From JBEKYD01 sp052325345 (GTDB taxonomy: Bacteria; Acidobacteriota; Terriglobia; Bryobacterales; Bryobacteraceae), in the NCBI GenBank assembly GCA_052325345.1, contig JBKQVG010000194.1:1-24827 (forward strand): DNA of 24,827 bases, read 5' to 3'. The notes beneath the pieces are model-generated. The model worked only from the letters and a program-made list of their open reading frames with translations. It had not been told where the DNA came from and ran no database searches. The translations under genes were made by a program, and so were the position numbers. Positions 16,152 to 24,582 of the stretch are shown piece by piece. Positions within the stretch are counted from its first letter, which is position 1; each line of letters starts with the position of its first letter.

Positions 16152-16742
16152 ATGCTGCTCGCCAGAGAACTCGTCGCCTACATTTCGCGACAACTCGTAC
16201 AAAGACTGATCCCTTCCACTATTGAGACTCCCAATCCGGCGGCGGTTGCCGCCAAGGTGGAGGCTGTCATCGCCGCCGAGCTGGCGGTGGAGGACCGGCT
16301 TAACGACGAGGTGCGCGACCTTCTGAGCCAGTACAGCGAGTACATGCGCCGGGAGGGCGTCAGCTATCAGGAAATGTTTCGGCGCATCAAGAACACTCTG
16401 ATTCAGCAGCGCAAAGTGATTCGCGCTTCGGGCCGGGACACGGGCGACGCCATGAAGCTGTCGCGCGACAAGGTCAGCGATATTTCCCACAAACTGGTGG
16501 AGATGTTGCGCAGGAGTCACGACCTGCGCCTGCGGAACAAGGACTCCAACGCGGTGCGCCTCGAAATCGTACGATTGATCACCGATCTGCTGCTGGCCGA
16601 GGACAAGGTGGACCGCGCCGCGCGTCTCAAGATTCGCACCCAGAAACGCGAAATCCCCGAAGGCAGCGAGGAGTGGGACCTGCTTCACCGGCGCTACTAC
16701 TCCGAAGAACTGAAAAAGCTCGGCATCGATCTGGCGAAGTAG
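16152..16742 (+). CDS. DUF507 family protein with two tandem units
   Basis: 196-residue, charged, mostly helical protein of the DUF507 family; no signal peptide, so cytoplasmic. It consists of two homologous halves. Unit 1 (about 1-92) starts LARELVAYISRQLVQRL and unit 2 (about 98-196) starts LSRDKVSDISHKLVEML. Both continue with a helix ending in an acidic pattern (AAELAVEDRLNDEVRDLL against TDLLLAEDKVDRAARLKI) and close with a basic helical segment (YQEMFRRIKNTL against WDLLHRRYYSEELKKL). The ATG at 16152 has no strong ribosome-binding site and a short predicted leader. The gene is single, divergent from the Crp-like regulator and convergent with the TIGR03437 gene downstream, from which 37 bp separate it. 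Function is unknown for the family. Confidence 0.87.
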   Translation: MLLARELVAYISRQLVQRLIPSTIETPNPAAVAAKVEAVIAAELAVEDRLNDEVRDLLSQYSEYMRREGVSYQEMFRRIKNTLIQQRKVIRASGRDTGDAMKLSRDKVSDISHKLVEMLRRSHDLRLRNKDSNAVRLEIVRLITDLLLAEDKVDRAARLKIRTQKREIPEGSEEWDLLHRRYYSEELKKLGIDLAK

Positions 16743-16779
16743 CGCTCCGGGGCGCGAGGCGACAGACCGGGACCTCCTC

Positions 16780-19242
16780 CTACTGCAGCGGCAGCGAGAC
16801 GCTGTTACTGACCTGGCCGTTGACGGTGATGGTTATGGTGGCGTTCGATGCGGGCGGCAAGCCGGCGGGCACCGCGAATGCCACCGAATCGATTCCGATC
16901 GCCCCGGCCACTACCGTGGCGCCAGCCGGGGTGACGGTCTGGTCGTTCAACTGCACCGCGATGGGATCGGTGAGCAAGATACCGGAGGGAGCCGGCATGC
17001 CGTAGGGGCGCGGTGTGTTGGTTGGGCCGAAGCCGGTGCCGTACACGGTGACGGTTTCACCCGCCACGGCCGGTGAGCCGGCAGTCACCTGGGTACCGTC
17101 GTCGTGGAAGGCCACGGCGAAGGTTTGGCCGTCGGCGGACTGGCCGAAGATACCGGGCGCGTCTTGCGCAATGGCGATGGGCGCGGTGGTGTCGGGCTGG
17201 CCAACGATGCTAACGGTCAGGGTGGCGGCGCCGGTGGCGGCGTCGGCGGGCAGCAGGAAATTGATCTGTGTGGGCGAAACGAAGAAGAGCGGCAGCACGC
17301 GGTTGCCGAGCGTTACGGTCAGGCTCCCCAGCGTCTGCACCATCGGGGAAGTAGGACCCGACACGGCGTTCGGCGCGAGGTTGAGGCCGAAAACGGAGAC
17401 CACCGAACCCGGCGCTACGGCTGCCAAGGGCGTGACTCCGGCGGCGTTGATCACGCCCGACGGCGATAGATAAGGCACCTTGGAGAGTACGGCCTGGACG
17501 CTGCGCGGCACGCTCATGGCAAGCTGTCCACTGGGTATGGCGCCCCCCAGATCTCCCGAGAAGTTGAGGAAGCGGTAGCCGGCGAGGGCCGCCACGCTTA
17601 CGTTGACCGTAGTCCCGGAATCGTAGAACCCATCGGACGAAGTGGGCGCCAGGGTCCAGGAGGCTCCGCCGGCGGGCGTCGCGCTGGTGGCCAGGAGATT
17701 CATGAGGTGGTAGTTGGCGGAGATGGTGGTGGGGGAGGCGGTCAGGGTGTAGGTGAGGTCGCCGGTGGCGCCGGTCGACCAGCCCAGAAAGTCCTCGCGC
17801 GACGCCGCGTTCAGCGGAACCGAAGCGGGCGCGCTGACCGTCACCACGCTGCCGACGGCCTGCTGGATGTTGCAGGGCAGCGCGCAGGCCGTTCCATTCA
17901 CCAGCACCGAGGCCGCCGCCGCGCTCGTGATGGTCGCCTGGCCGACCGGCGTATAGGTGGCCGTCAGCCGCATGCCGTTGACCGTGGCGCTGGCGGGCAC
18001 GACGAGGGTTTGGGAAGCGGGTCCGCCGTTCGACCATGCGTTGAAAGCCCAGATGCGTCCTTGCGAATCGGTCTGCTGCACCGGCGCCGAAAATGTGTGG
18101 GTATCGCCCACGCCCCAGATGAAATTGGGAGACGGCCAGTTGCCGCGCCCGTCTATGATCAAGTTCAGCCCGGTCGGAGAAGTGAAAAAAGAGACCGCGG
18201 CGCCCGGAATGAACGTTGCCGTAACGGTGACCGGCAACGAGGTCGAAGGCACGGTGTAGCCGTGCGTCGGCAGCCCGCCATCGCTCCAGGAAGAGAATAC
18301 CCATGGGTTGCCGGTGCTATCCGTCTGGGGCGAGATCACGCCCACCGTGTGCACCGTATTCCAGCCCCAATATTGCAGCGCCGGAGTGTACATGGCGTTA
18401 TGGTCGGCCAGGATTTGCAGGCCCGACGGAACGCTGACGAGATTCACGGTCACGGCCGGAGCGAAGCCGGGATATACCGACATTGGCCCATTCATGGCAA
18501 CGGTGATCTGATATCCCAGCACGGTTTCGCCGGCGCCCACCGAGGACCATCCGGTGAAAACGAAGCCCTCGTTGGGGAACGCTTGCAGCACCGCGGGACT
18601 GCCCGCCGGCAGGTAAATTTGTTGCGAGGAAGTGATGGTAACGGGAGCGTACGGTCCCCAATAGGTCGGTGCGGTCGGCGGGGTATGTCCGGTATTGTTA
18701 TTGAGGAGCGAAATATACGACGAGCTGCCGTACGTGACTACATCGCCGCTGCTGTACGTGGCGGCGCTGTCCCACGGCCCCAGTAACACCCCGTTGTTGA
18801 GGACGATGGATCCGGGGCTTCCCGAGCAAGGGCCGCCGCCGCCGCACGAGTAAAACGAAATGGTCAGCGCATAAGCCACGGCAAAGTTCACCGTGTATTT
18901 CGTGATGGAGGGATCGGCGGTAATGATTACGCTGGTGGTTTCGTAGGTCCCGCCGGCCCAGGCGATATCCACGTAGGTCAGTTGGGTGTTCGCCAGGGCG
19001 CCGTTCTGGATCGCGTTGGGCACGGCTACGATGTGCGCGCTGCCGGCGGGCCAGGTGAAGCTGGTCGGCTGGGAATAGTTCTGTCCGTCCACGGTGAAGT
19101 TGGCGCCGGCCGGCACTGGAGTAATCGTCGTCACGGAAGAGGATTGCGCCCAAGCCGCCGCCGCCAGCGCGCCGGCCAGAGCAGCGCGCAATAACCACTG
19201 TGCGAACGGCAACCGTGCCATCTGGGAGAAGCAGTTTTTCAT
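16780..19242 (-). CDS. Large secreted repeat protein with a CBM5/12-like segment and TIGR03437-type C-terminus
   Basis: 820-residue exported protein. Signal peptide: LLRAALAGALAAAAWAQ (about 17-33). Residues about 156-200 (WDSAATYSSGDVVTYGSSSY ... NNTGHTPPTAPTYWGPY) look like a CBM5/12-type carbohydrate-binding module. From about 200 to 590 come several InlB-B/Flg_new-like beta repeats, each with a GW or WS core (FVFTGWSSVGAGE, WVFSSWSDGGLPTHGY, WAFNAWSNGGPASQT, DFLGWSTGATGDLTY). The last ~220 residues (GVINAAGVTPLAAVAPGSVV ... LFFVSPTQINFLLP ... VTVYGTGFGP) are the Solibacter-type C-terminal domain. ATG 19242 follows AAGG with five-base spacing; the open frame continues 48 codons upstream without a signal peptide. 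Cell-surface adhesion or polysaccharide binding is inferred. No catalytic domain is visible. Confidence 0.85.
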   Translation of the reverse strand: MKNCFSQMARLPFAQWLLRAALAGALAAAAWAQSSSVTTITPVPAGANFTVDGQNYSQPTSFTWPAGSAHIVAVPNAIQNGALANTQLTYVDIAWAGGTYETTSVIITADPSITKYTVNFAVAYALTISFYSCGGGGPCSGSPGSIVLNNGVLLGPWDSAATYSSGDVVTYGSSSYISLLNNNTGHTPPTAPTYWGPYAPVTITSSQQIYLPAGSPAVLQAFPNEGFVFTGWSSVGAGETVLGYQITVAMNGPMSVYPGFAPAVTVNLVSVPSGLQILADHNAMYTPALQYWGWNTVHTVGVISPQTDSTGNPWVFSSWSDGGLPTHGYTVPSTSLPVTVTATFIPGAAVSFFTSPTGLNLIIDGRGNWPSPNFIWGVGDTHTFSAPVQQTDSQGRIWAFNAWSNGGPASQTLVVPASATVNGMRLTATYTPVGQATITSAAAASVLVNGTACALPCNIQQAVGSVVTVSAPASVPLNAASREDFLGWSTGATGDLTYTLTASPTTISANYHLMNLLATSATPAGGASWTLAPTSSDGFYDSGTTVNVSVAALAGYRFLNFSGDLGGAIPSGQLAMSVPRSVQAVLSKVPYLSPSGVINAAGVTPLAAVAPGSVVSVFGLNLAPNAVSGPTSPMVQTLGSLTVTLGNRVLPLFFVSPTQINFLLPADAATGAATLTVSIVGQPDTTAPIAIAQDAPGIFGQSADGQTFAVAFHDDGTQVTAGSPAVAGETVTVYGTGFGPTNTPRPYGMPAPSGILLTDPIAVQLNDQTVTPAGATVVAGAIGIDSVAFAVPAGLPPASNATITITVNGQVSNSVSLPLQ

Positions 19243-19300
19243 AACCACCTTATATTCCTTCCGCGGCGCCCAAGCAGCGTCACCCCCGTGCCCGGTAACT

Positions 19301-19331
19301 GCGTTTACGGCTGCAGTATACGAGTAAACGC
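19301..19331. promoter_or_regulatory. 31-bp dyad in the divergent region of the two TIGR03437 genes
   Basis: GCGTTTAC (19301-19308) and GTAAACGC (19324-19331) are perfect 8-bp inverted arms around 15 bases. The spacer contains a TATACT-like -10 element on the minus strand, so a bound protein could control the leftward gene. About 60 bases upstream of the leftward start and 55 upstream of the rightward promoter. Confidence 0.45.
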
Positions 19332-19385
19332 TCGGAAATACATGACTAACTTTGGTAATGACGGCACTGCTAGCCATTTCGATCA

Positions 19386-19414
19386 TTGATTCTCATCGAA
19401 CGACACTCTGTAAT
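19386..19414 (+). promoter_or_regulatory. Sigma70-type promoter of the beta-propeller gene
   Basis: TTGATT (19386-19391), a 17-bp spacer and TGTAAT (19409-19414, five of six matches) precede the ATG at 19438. The predicted leader is about 17 bases, with a weak GAAGAG ribosome-binding site. Confidence 0.55.
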
Positions 19415-19437
19415 CGTAATGTTCGAAGAGTCTGCTT

Positions 19438-22400
19438 ATGCGCTTCAACAGGTTGTCCCTCACGTTATTGCTCGCGGGCTGGATCGCGAGCTCACTACCG
19501 TTAACCGCTGCCAGTCTTGGGACGGTGATCCCGATCGGTGGAACCGCTTCCGACATCGTGCTGGACGAATCGCGCGGCTACCTGTACATCGCCGATTTCG
19601 GGTCCAACACGATCGACTTCCTGTCGCTTTCGGATCTGCAGATCCACACCTCGCTCAACGTGGCGCCCCAGCCGGGATCGCTGGCGATGTCTCCCGACGG
19701 GTCGTACCTGGTGGCGACGCATTACAATGCGACCGCGTCGGGAACCACGGCCGGAAACCTCATCACCATCGTGAACCTGGTCAACAACACGCAACAGACG
19801 CTGGCTACCGGGGACCCGCCGCTGAGCGTGGCGTTTCTCAACGTGCCGGATCCGCGCTATCCCTCCGGCATTGCGATCGTGGTGACCACAACCAACATTT
19901 GGGAAATGGATCCGGTCAGCGGAAACCTGACGCTGCTGACGAGCCTGGCGAATATTTCGAACCCCCTGCCGGTGCAGGCGCCATCTTCCCCCGGACAGAT
20001 CACCGAAGCCGCCATGGCATCGAACACGGCGGGCGACGGGCTTTCGATCTGGGGCATCGGCGGCGCCACCACGGGAACCAGCCAGATCGTCTTCAAGATC
20101 GACGGCCATAGCTGGCCCAACGCACCCAACGTCTATCCGATCGGATACGTATCCTCCCCGGCGCTGCTGCCGCGGGTGAGCGTTTCCGCGGACGGCTCAT
20201 ACGCCATGGTGGGGTATTCGCTGGTGAATTTGAGCGGCATCATCGGACGCTATCCCAACGTCCTGGCTTCGAAAAACATCACCGGCCACGCCATCGATTC
20301 CGCGCGTGGAATCCTTTACGGTCAAATCCCCGACGCGACCCAGCCCACCGGTCCGGTTGCCGCCTCTTCCTCGCCCACCGTTTTGCCGGGGCTGCTCGTC
20401 ATGGCGGCGGACAACATGGCGGTTCAGGACCGCATCATTTTACCGGAGAACCTGGTCGGCCGCGCCGTGCTGAACGCGGCGGGCACGGTGATGTACGCCA
20501 TCTCCGAAAGCGGGGTGACCGTAATTCCGGTTGGCAGCCTGAATCAATACAATCGCTTGAGCGCCTCCGCCGAGGACGTCTTACTGGCAACCAATTTCTG
20601 CAATCGCAGCACGGTGACGGGGACTTTTACGCTCAGCGATCCGGGCGGCAACCACACGGACTTCTCCATCTCCTCGCCGGTGAGCGGCGTGAGCGTGTCG
20701 CCGGCGGTGGGAAAGACGCCGGCGACGATCACCGTCACCGCCAATCCGAGCGCATTCTCGACCGCCGTGGGGACTTCCCCGGTGAACCTCACGATCGGTT
20801 CGGTGAGCGCGGTCAATGCGCCCAGGACCGTGCGCGTGCTCGTCAGCAATCCGGACGTGAACCAGCGCGGCACCATTGTGGATGTGCCGGGCGTTCTGGG
20901 CGACATCGTGGCGGACACCTCGCGCAACCGTTTCTACATCGCCCGCCAGGACCAGGACGAGGTATTGGTCTTCGACGGCGCCACCAACAAGCAGATCGCC
21001 ACCCTGCGGACGGCCACCACGCCGATGTCGCTCGCCATCACCAACGACGGACAGTACCTGCTGGTGGGGCATAACGACTCGCAGTTTGTGACCGTATACG
21101 ATCTGAACGCGCTGCAAAATGCATCCGCCATCGCTTTACCGGGCGGACATTACGGGCGGTCGCTGGCGGTTTCCAACAGCGCCATCCTGGCCCTGGTGCG
21201 CGACGAAGGGACCGGGACCGGCGCGGTCGACAGCTTGAATATCGCCACCCAACTGGGGACCGAGCTGAGCAGTCTGGGGGCCTACAAAAACTCCGTCTCG
21301 CCGCAATCCGCCCTGGCCGCCGCGCCCAATGGCGCCACGGTCCTGCTGGCCGACCCGGGCGGCACGGTGATGCTTTATTCGGCCGCGTCCAACACGTTCA
21401 CCGTGGCGCGGCAGGACTTCACCTCGCTTACGGGCGCCGTGGCGGCATCGTCTTATAACCAGTACGTGGTGGGGAACAACGTGTTCAACGCCTCGCTGGT
21501 GCCGGTCGGCACGCTGTCCGAATCGGGCGGGAATTCCTCGGGCTTCCTGTTTACGGGCCAAGGCGGGTACTTCGCCACGGCGGCCTCCAACACCAGCCCG
21601 GGCGTGATCCAGAATTACACCGCGAGCCTCAGCGGCGGAGCGAGCCCGGTCGCCATGGTGGAAGCGCCGTTGCTGCCCAACGCAAACGCCTCGACCGGCA
21701 GCGCCACGACCAGCACGAGTTCCTCTTCATCGTCGACCTCGTCGACCAGCACCACCGCCGCCACCATGAGCTTCACCCGCACCGTGGCCGCGATGCCCGC
21801 CGACAACACCGTGGTGGCTCTGACCACGTCCGGGTTCACGGTGCTGGCTTCGAGTTATGGCGCGAGCGTGGCGACGCCCATCATTTCGAGCGTGGTGAAC
21901 GCCGCCAACAACTCGACGGCCCTGGCGCCGGGCGCTCTGATCAGCGTCTACGGCACGTCCATGAGCCCGGTCAACGTGGCCACGGCGCAGATTCCGCTGC
22001 CGACCGCGCTGGGCCAGTCCTGCCTGAGCGTCAACGGGACGCCGGTGCCGCTGCTGTTTGTCTCCGGCACGCAGGTGAATGCGCAATTGCCCTACAACGT
22101 GGCGGGCAATTCCTCGGTCAGCATCCACACGCCCGGCGGCATCAGCAACAACTACAACTTCACCGTCGGCGTGGCCGCGCCCAGCGTGTTTATGAGCGGC
22201 ACGGCGGGCCCGCTGACGGGATTGCCCACGGTCGTGCGCGCCAACAACAACCAACTGGTGACGCCCACCAATCCGGTTTATTACAACGACACGCTGGTGA
22301 TCTACCTGAACGGGATGGGCATGACCAGTCCACAGGTGACCGCCGGGTCGGCCGCGCCTTCCAGTCCGCTGGCGAGCGCGGTGATACAGCCCACGGTGAC

Positions 22401-22575
22401 GCTGGGCGGCGTCAACCTGAGTGTCAGTTACGCCGGCCTGGTGCCTGGCGAAGTCGGCGTGTACCAGATCAATGCCACCGTGCCGTACGGCGTTCCCCAA
22501 GGACTTTCCGTGCCACTGGCAATCAACCAGGGCGGGGTCGGCTCCAGCGTGAACGTTCGCGTAGTGGGCAACTAG
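19438..22575 (+). CDS. Large secreted beta-propeller protein with TIGR03437-type C-terminus
   Basis: 1045-residue exported protein. Signal peptide: LSLTLLLAGWIASSLPLTAA. Two propeller-like stretches of YVTN/lactonase style follow: about 30-330 (IVLDESRGYLYIADFGSNTI, LAMSPDGSYLVATHYN) and about 480-720 (DIVADTSRNRFYIARQDQDE, LAITNDGQYLLVGHND). A choice-of-anchor/Ig-like segment lies between them. A Ser/Thr linker (about 752-775, mostly S and T) separates these from the C-terminal Solibacter-type domain (SVVNAANNSTALAPGALISV, LLFVSGTQVNAQLPYNVAG, up to the end). It diverges from the other TIGR03437 gene and is followed 23 bp later by a small outer-membrane protein gene, probably in one operon. 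Function is unknown; the propellers suggest surface protein or ligand binding rather than a defined enzyme. Confidence 0.87.
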   Translation: MRFNRLSLTLLLAGWIASSLPLTAASLGTVIPIGGTASDIVLDESRGYLYIADFGSNTIDFLSLSDLQIHTSLNVAPQPGSLAMSPDGSYLVATHYNATASGTTAGNLITIVNLVNNTQQTLATGDPPLSVAFLNVPDPRYPSGIAIVVTTTNIWEMDPVSGNLTLLTSLANISNPLPVQAPSSPGQITEAAMASNTAGDGLSIWGIGGATTGTSQIVFKIDGHSWPNAPNVYPIGYVSSPALLPRVSVSADGSYAMVGYSLVNLSGIIGRYPNVLASKNITGHAIDSARGILYGQIPDATQPTGPVAASSSPTVLPGLLVMAADNMAVQDRIILPENLVGRAVLNAAGTVMYAISESGVTVIPVGSLNQYNRLSASAEDVLLATNFCNRSTVTGTFTLSDPGGNHTDFSISSPVSGVSVSPAVGKTPATITVTANPSAFSTAVGTSPVNLTIGSVSAVNAPRTVRVLVSNPDVNQRGTIVDVPGVLGDIVADTSRNRFYIARQDQDEVLVFDGATNKQIATLRTATTPMSLAITNDGQYLLVGHNDSQFVTVYDLNALQNASAIALPGGHYGRSLAVSNSAILALVRDEGTGTGAVDSLNIATQLGTELSSLGAYKNSVSPQSALAAAPNGATVLLADPGGTVMLYSAASNTFTVARQDFTSLTGAVAASSYNQYVVGNNVFNASLVPVGTLSESGGNSSGFLFTGQGGYFATAASNTSPGVIQNYTASLSGGASPVAMVEAPLLPNANASTGSATTSTSSSSSSTSSTSTTAATMSFTRTVAAMPADNTVVALTTSGFTVLASSYGASVATPIISSVVNAANNSTALAPGALISVYGTSMSPVNVATAQIPLPTALGQSCLSVNGTPVPLLFVSGTQVNAQLPYNVAGNSSVSIHTPGGISNNYNFTVGVAAPSVFMSGTAGPLTGLPTVVRANNNQLVTPTNPVYYNDTLVIYLNGMGMTSPQVTAGSAAPSSPLASAVIQPTVTLGGVNLSVSYAGLVPGEVGVYQINATVPYGVPQGLSVPLAINQGGVGSSVNVRVVGN

Positions 22576-22598
22576 GCGCCCGCTCGAAGGAGAAGGAA

Positions 22599-23237
22599 AT
22601 GAAGCGATCCGTTTTGCGAGTTCTGATACCGGCGGCCTTTTGCGCGGCAGCCTGCGCGCAGCAGTGGGAGGTGGGCGCGGTCGGCGGCGCGGGTTTTCTG
22701 AATACGGTGCCGGTTTCGAGCCCCGGCGCCTCGGCTACAGCCGGATTTGCCGCCGGTGTCGCCGGCGGCGTTTACTTCGGTCAGAGTCTGTACTCCAACT
22801 TGAGCGGGGAGATCCGCTACGACTTCTTCCAGAGCGACCTCAAGCTTTCGAGCGCCGGAAACTCGGCCAGCTTCACCGGCATCGCCCATGCCCTTCACTA
22901 TGACCTGATCTGGCACACGCGGCGCAAGGAGTCCCCGGCCCAGTATTACGTGGCGGTGGGCGGCGGCATGAAGATCTTTCAGGGCCTCGGATCGCCGCAA
23001 GCCTACCAACCGCTCATGCAATTCGGCTACTTCACCAAGACCCACGCGGTGGAGCCGATGGGAACGGTTGCCGGCGGGATGACGTACCGGCTTAGGCCGC
23101 GGTTGTTCCTGCGGGTCGAACTGCGAGACTTCATCTCGCCGTTTCCGAAAGCGGTGTTGACGCCGGCTCCGGGCACCAAGTACGGCAGCATCCTGAACGA
23201 CCTGACGCCCATGGTGGGCATCAGTTACGCGTTCTAA
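22599..23237 (+). CDS. Small outer-membrane beta-barrel protein
   Basis: 212-residue protein with a signal peptide (VLRVLIPAAFCAAACAQ) and a body of alternating hydrophobic/polar strands (WEVGAVGGAGFLNT, GVAGGVYFGQSLYSNLSGEI, YYVAVGGGMKIFQG, TVAGGMTYRLRPRLFLRVEL). It ends in Phe after VGISYAF, the usual signal for barrel assembly by BAM. Size fits an eight-stranded OmpA/OmpX-like barrel. An excellent ribosome-binding site (AAGGAGAAGG) precedes ATG 22599. The gene lies 23 bp after the propeller protein, so co-transcription and a possible shared location at the surface are likely. A dispersed hairpin repeat follows the stop immediately and may end or stabilise the transcript. Confidence 0.82.
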   Translation: MKRSVLRVLIPAAFCAAACAQQWEVGAVGGAGFLNTVPVSSPGASATAGFAAGVAGGVYFGQSLYSNLSGEIRYDFFQSDLKLSSAGNSASFTGIAHALHYDLIWHTRRKESPAQYYVAVGGGMKIFQGLGSPQAYQPLMQFGYFTKTHAVEPMGTVAGGMTYRLRPRLFLRVELRDFISPFPKAVLTPAPGTKYGSILNDLTPMVGISYAF

Positions 23238-23357
23238 AGAGCTTTCAGCGGTCAGCGATCAGCGTTCAGCTAGGTCGTTCGCGCCCCGGTTCGCCGCCGC
23301 TCCCCGGCGGGAGGGCGTTCCGAAGCTGATTGCGGAAAGCTGATCGCTGAAAGCTCT
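23238..23357. repeat. Long inverted repeat between the OMP and FecR genes
   Basis: AGAGCTTTCAGCG (23238-23250) pairs exactly with 23345-23357, and the adjoining stretches GTCAGCGATCAGC and GCTGATTGCGGAAAGCTGAT continue the complementarity imperfectly. The interior is GC-rich. The TCAGCGATCAGCGTTCAGC pattern is of a dispersed intergenic type. The repeat starts at the last base of the TAA stop's surroundings (stop 23235-23237) and fills most of the gap. Confidence 0.7.
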
Positions 23358-23442
23358 ATCCCCACACCTGTGTCGAAAGAACTACACTTCGGTGGTTGAC
23401 TTCGCCCAAAACAGTGGCAAGCTATATCTAGGTGATCCGCAT

Positions 23443-24180
23443 ATGAGAATCGTCGGTGTGGGTGGAGTTGTAGCCTTAATCGGCTTGGGGGCGCTGGCGG
23501 CCTCGGCGCAGCCGGTGATTTCGGCGAAATCGGGAGTGGTGGCCTACCAGGAGGGGCAGATCGCGCTGGACGGGCAACCCCTGGAACCGTCGGCCACACA
23601 CTTTGCCGACGTCAAAGAGAACGGCGTTCTCGAAACCGCGGAAGGGCGCGCCGAAATTCTGCTCAACCCTGGGGTGGTGTTGCGCCTGGGTGAGAACAGT
23701 TCTCTCAAGATGATCACCAACCGGCTGATCGACACGCGGGTGGAACTGCTGCGCGGTTCGGCGGTGGTGGAGGCCATCGAGGTGGCCAAGGACACCAGCG
23801 TGACGATGGTGGTGGCGAACGCCGCGGTCACCCTTCCCAAGGCCGGCATCTACCGCTTCGACACCGCTCCGGCGCTGCTCAAAGTGTTCAAGGGAAGCGC
23901 GGACGTCGAGATGGGCGGGCAGTTTGTGCCGGTAGCGACGGGCAGGATGCTCTCGCTCGCGGACGCTGCGGCCAAGCCGGAGAAATTCGACACCGAAGAT
24001 ACGGACGCGCTGGACCGCTGGAGCCACCGGCGGGGCGAATACATGGCGATGGCGAACGTGTCGTCGGCGCGGCAGTCGTTGTTGTCGGGATCCGCTTTCT
24101 ATCCGGCGATGGGCATGGGACCCGGCATGGGATGCATGTCTTCGTGGAATTTCAACATGTGGTACGGCATGCCGACCTAA
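23443..24180 (+). CDS. FecR-domain exported protein, prematurely ended
   Basis: 245-residue product with a signal peptide (VVALIGLGALAASAQ) and a FecR-like domain. That domain runs from about 25 to 175: VVAYQEGQIALDG, VLETAEGRAEILLNPG, VLRLGENSSLKMI, VELLRGSAVVEAI, YRFDTAPALLKVFKGSADVE. FecR domains of this stand-alone type are periplasmic or surface proteins; the classical partners (FecI sigma factor, FecA) are absent here. ATG 23443 was chosen for the signal peptide and the AGGTGAT ribosome-binding site; an in-frame GTG at 23392 lacks both. The frame stays open past the TAA (24178-24180) for 133 more codons, with sequence that continues the same aromatic/Gly-rich style, so this is probably the N-terminal part of an interrupted gene. 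Confidence 0.8.
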   Translation: MRIVGVGGVVALIGLGALAASAQPVISAKSGVVAYQEGQIALDGQPLEPSATHFADVKENGVLETAEGRAEILLNPGVVLRLGENSSLKMITNRLIDTRVELLRGSAVVEAIEVAKDTSVTMVVANAAVTLPKAGIYRFDTAPALLKVFKGSADVEMGGQFVPVATGRMLSLADAAAKPEKFDTEDTDALDRWSHRRGEYMAMANVSSARQSLLSGSAFYPAMGMGPGMGCMSSWNFNMWYGMPT

Positions 24181-24582
24181 GTTCCGTGCAGCGGGATGTT
24201 CATGGATCCGTATGGGTTTCCCTACTATAGCCCATTTATGGCGGGCTACGCCGGTTGGATTCCGGGAGGCTACGGGTGGGTGCGGAACGGTGGCAGCGGT
24301 GGCGTACCGGGATCGACGTTGGGAGTCGTGGGTCACCCCGGCAGACCGATTGGCGCCCCCAGCCGAGGTTTGGCGGGAGTGGGCACGAGTAACGGACGCG
24401 GAGGGTGGTTTGGCTCCTCGGCCGTCAGGGGCGGCTTCAGCGGGGCGGCCGCAGCTTCGAGCGGCGGCCGCGGTTTTGGCCGGGCGGCCGGAGGCGGCGG
24501 CGGTTCGATGGGGCACGCCTCGGCCGGAATGAGCGGCGGCGGAGGCGGCGGGCACGCGGGCGGCGGTGGGGGGCACAAATAG
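24181..24582 (+). pseudogene. Cut-off C-terminal part of the FecR-domain gene (Gly-rich tail)
   Basis: Directly after the TAA and in the same frame, 133 codons stay open to TAG at 24582. They read VPCSGMFMDPYGFPYYSPFM, then a low-complexity Gly/Ser/Ala tail ending HAGGGGGHK. An aromatic Tyr/Phe/Pro segment leading to a Gly-rich end is what I recall for related Solibacter FecR proteins, so both parts look like one gene. Sense codons TAT or TAC (Tyr) differ from TAA by one base. The ATG at 24196 has no good ribosome-binding site and no signal peptide, so independent translation is less likely. A sequencing error is also possible. Confidence 0.6.

Noticed and set aside
14952..16688. 578-codon minus-strand open frame over the DUF507 and Crp-like genes
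   Set aside because: It overlaps three better supported genes in other frames, and its product is Arg/Pro-rich with no domain.
23443..24180. FecIR-type iron-signalling cassette
   Set aside because: No ECF sigma factor or FecA-type receptor adjoins the FecR-domain gene; the Oar-like receptor is 20 kb away.
24196..24582. Independent Gly-rich small gene starting at ATG 24196
   Set aside because: No ribosome-binding site or signal peptide. It is in frame with the FecR gene across a single stop, so a split gene explains it better.
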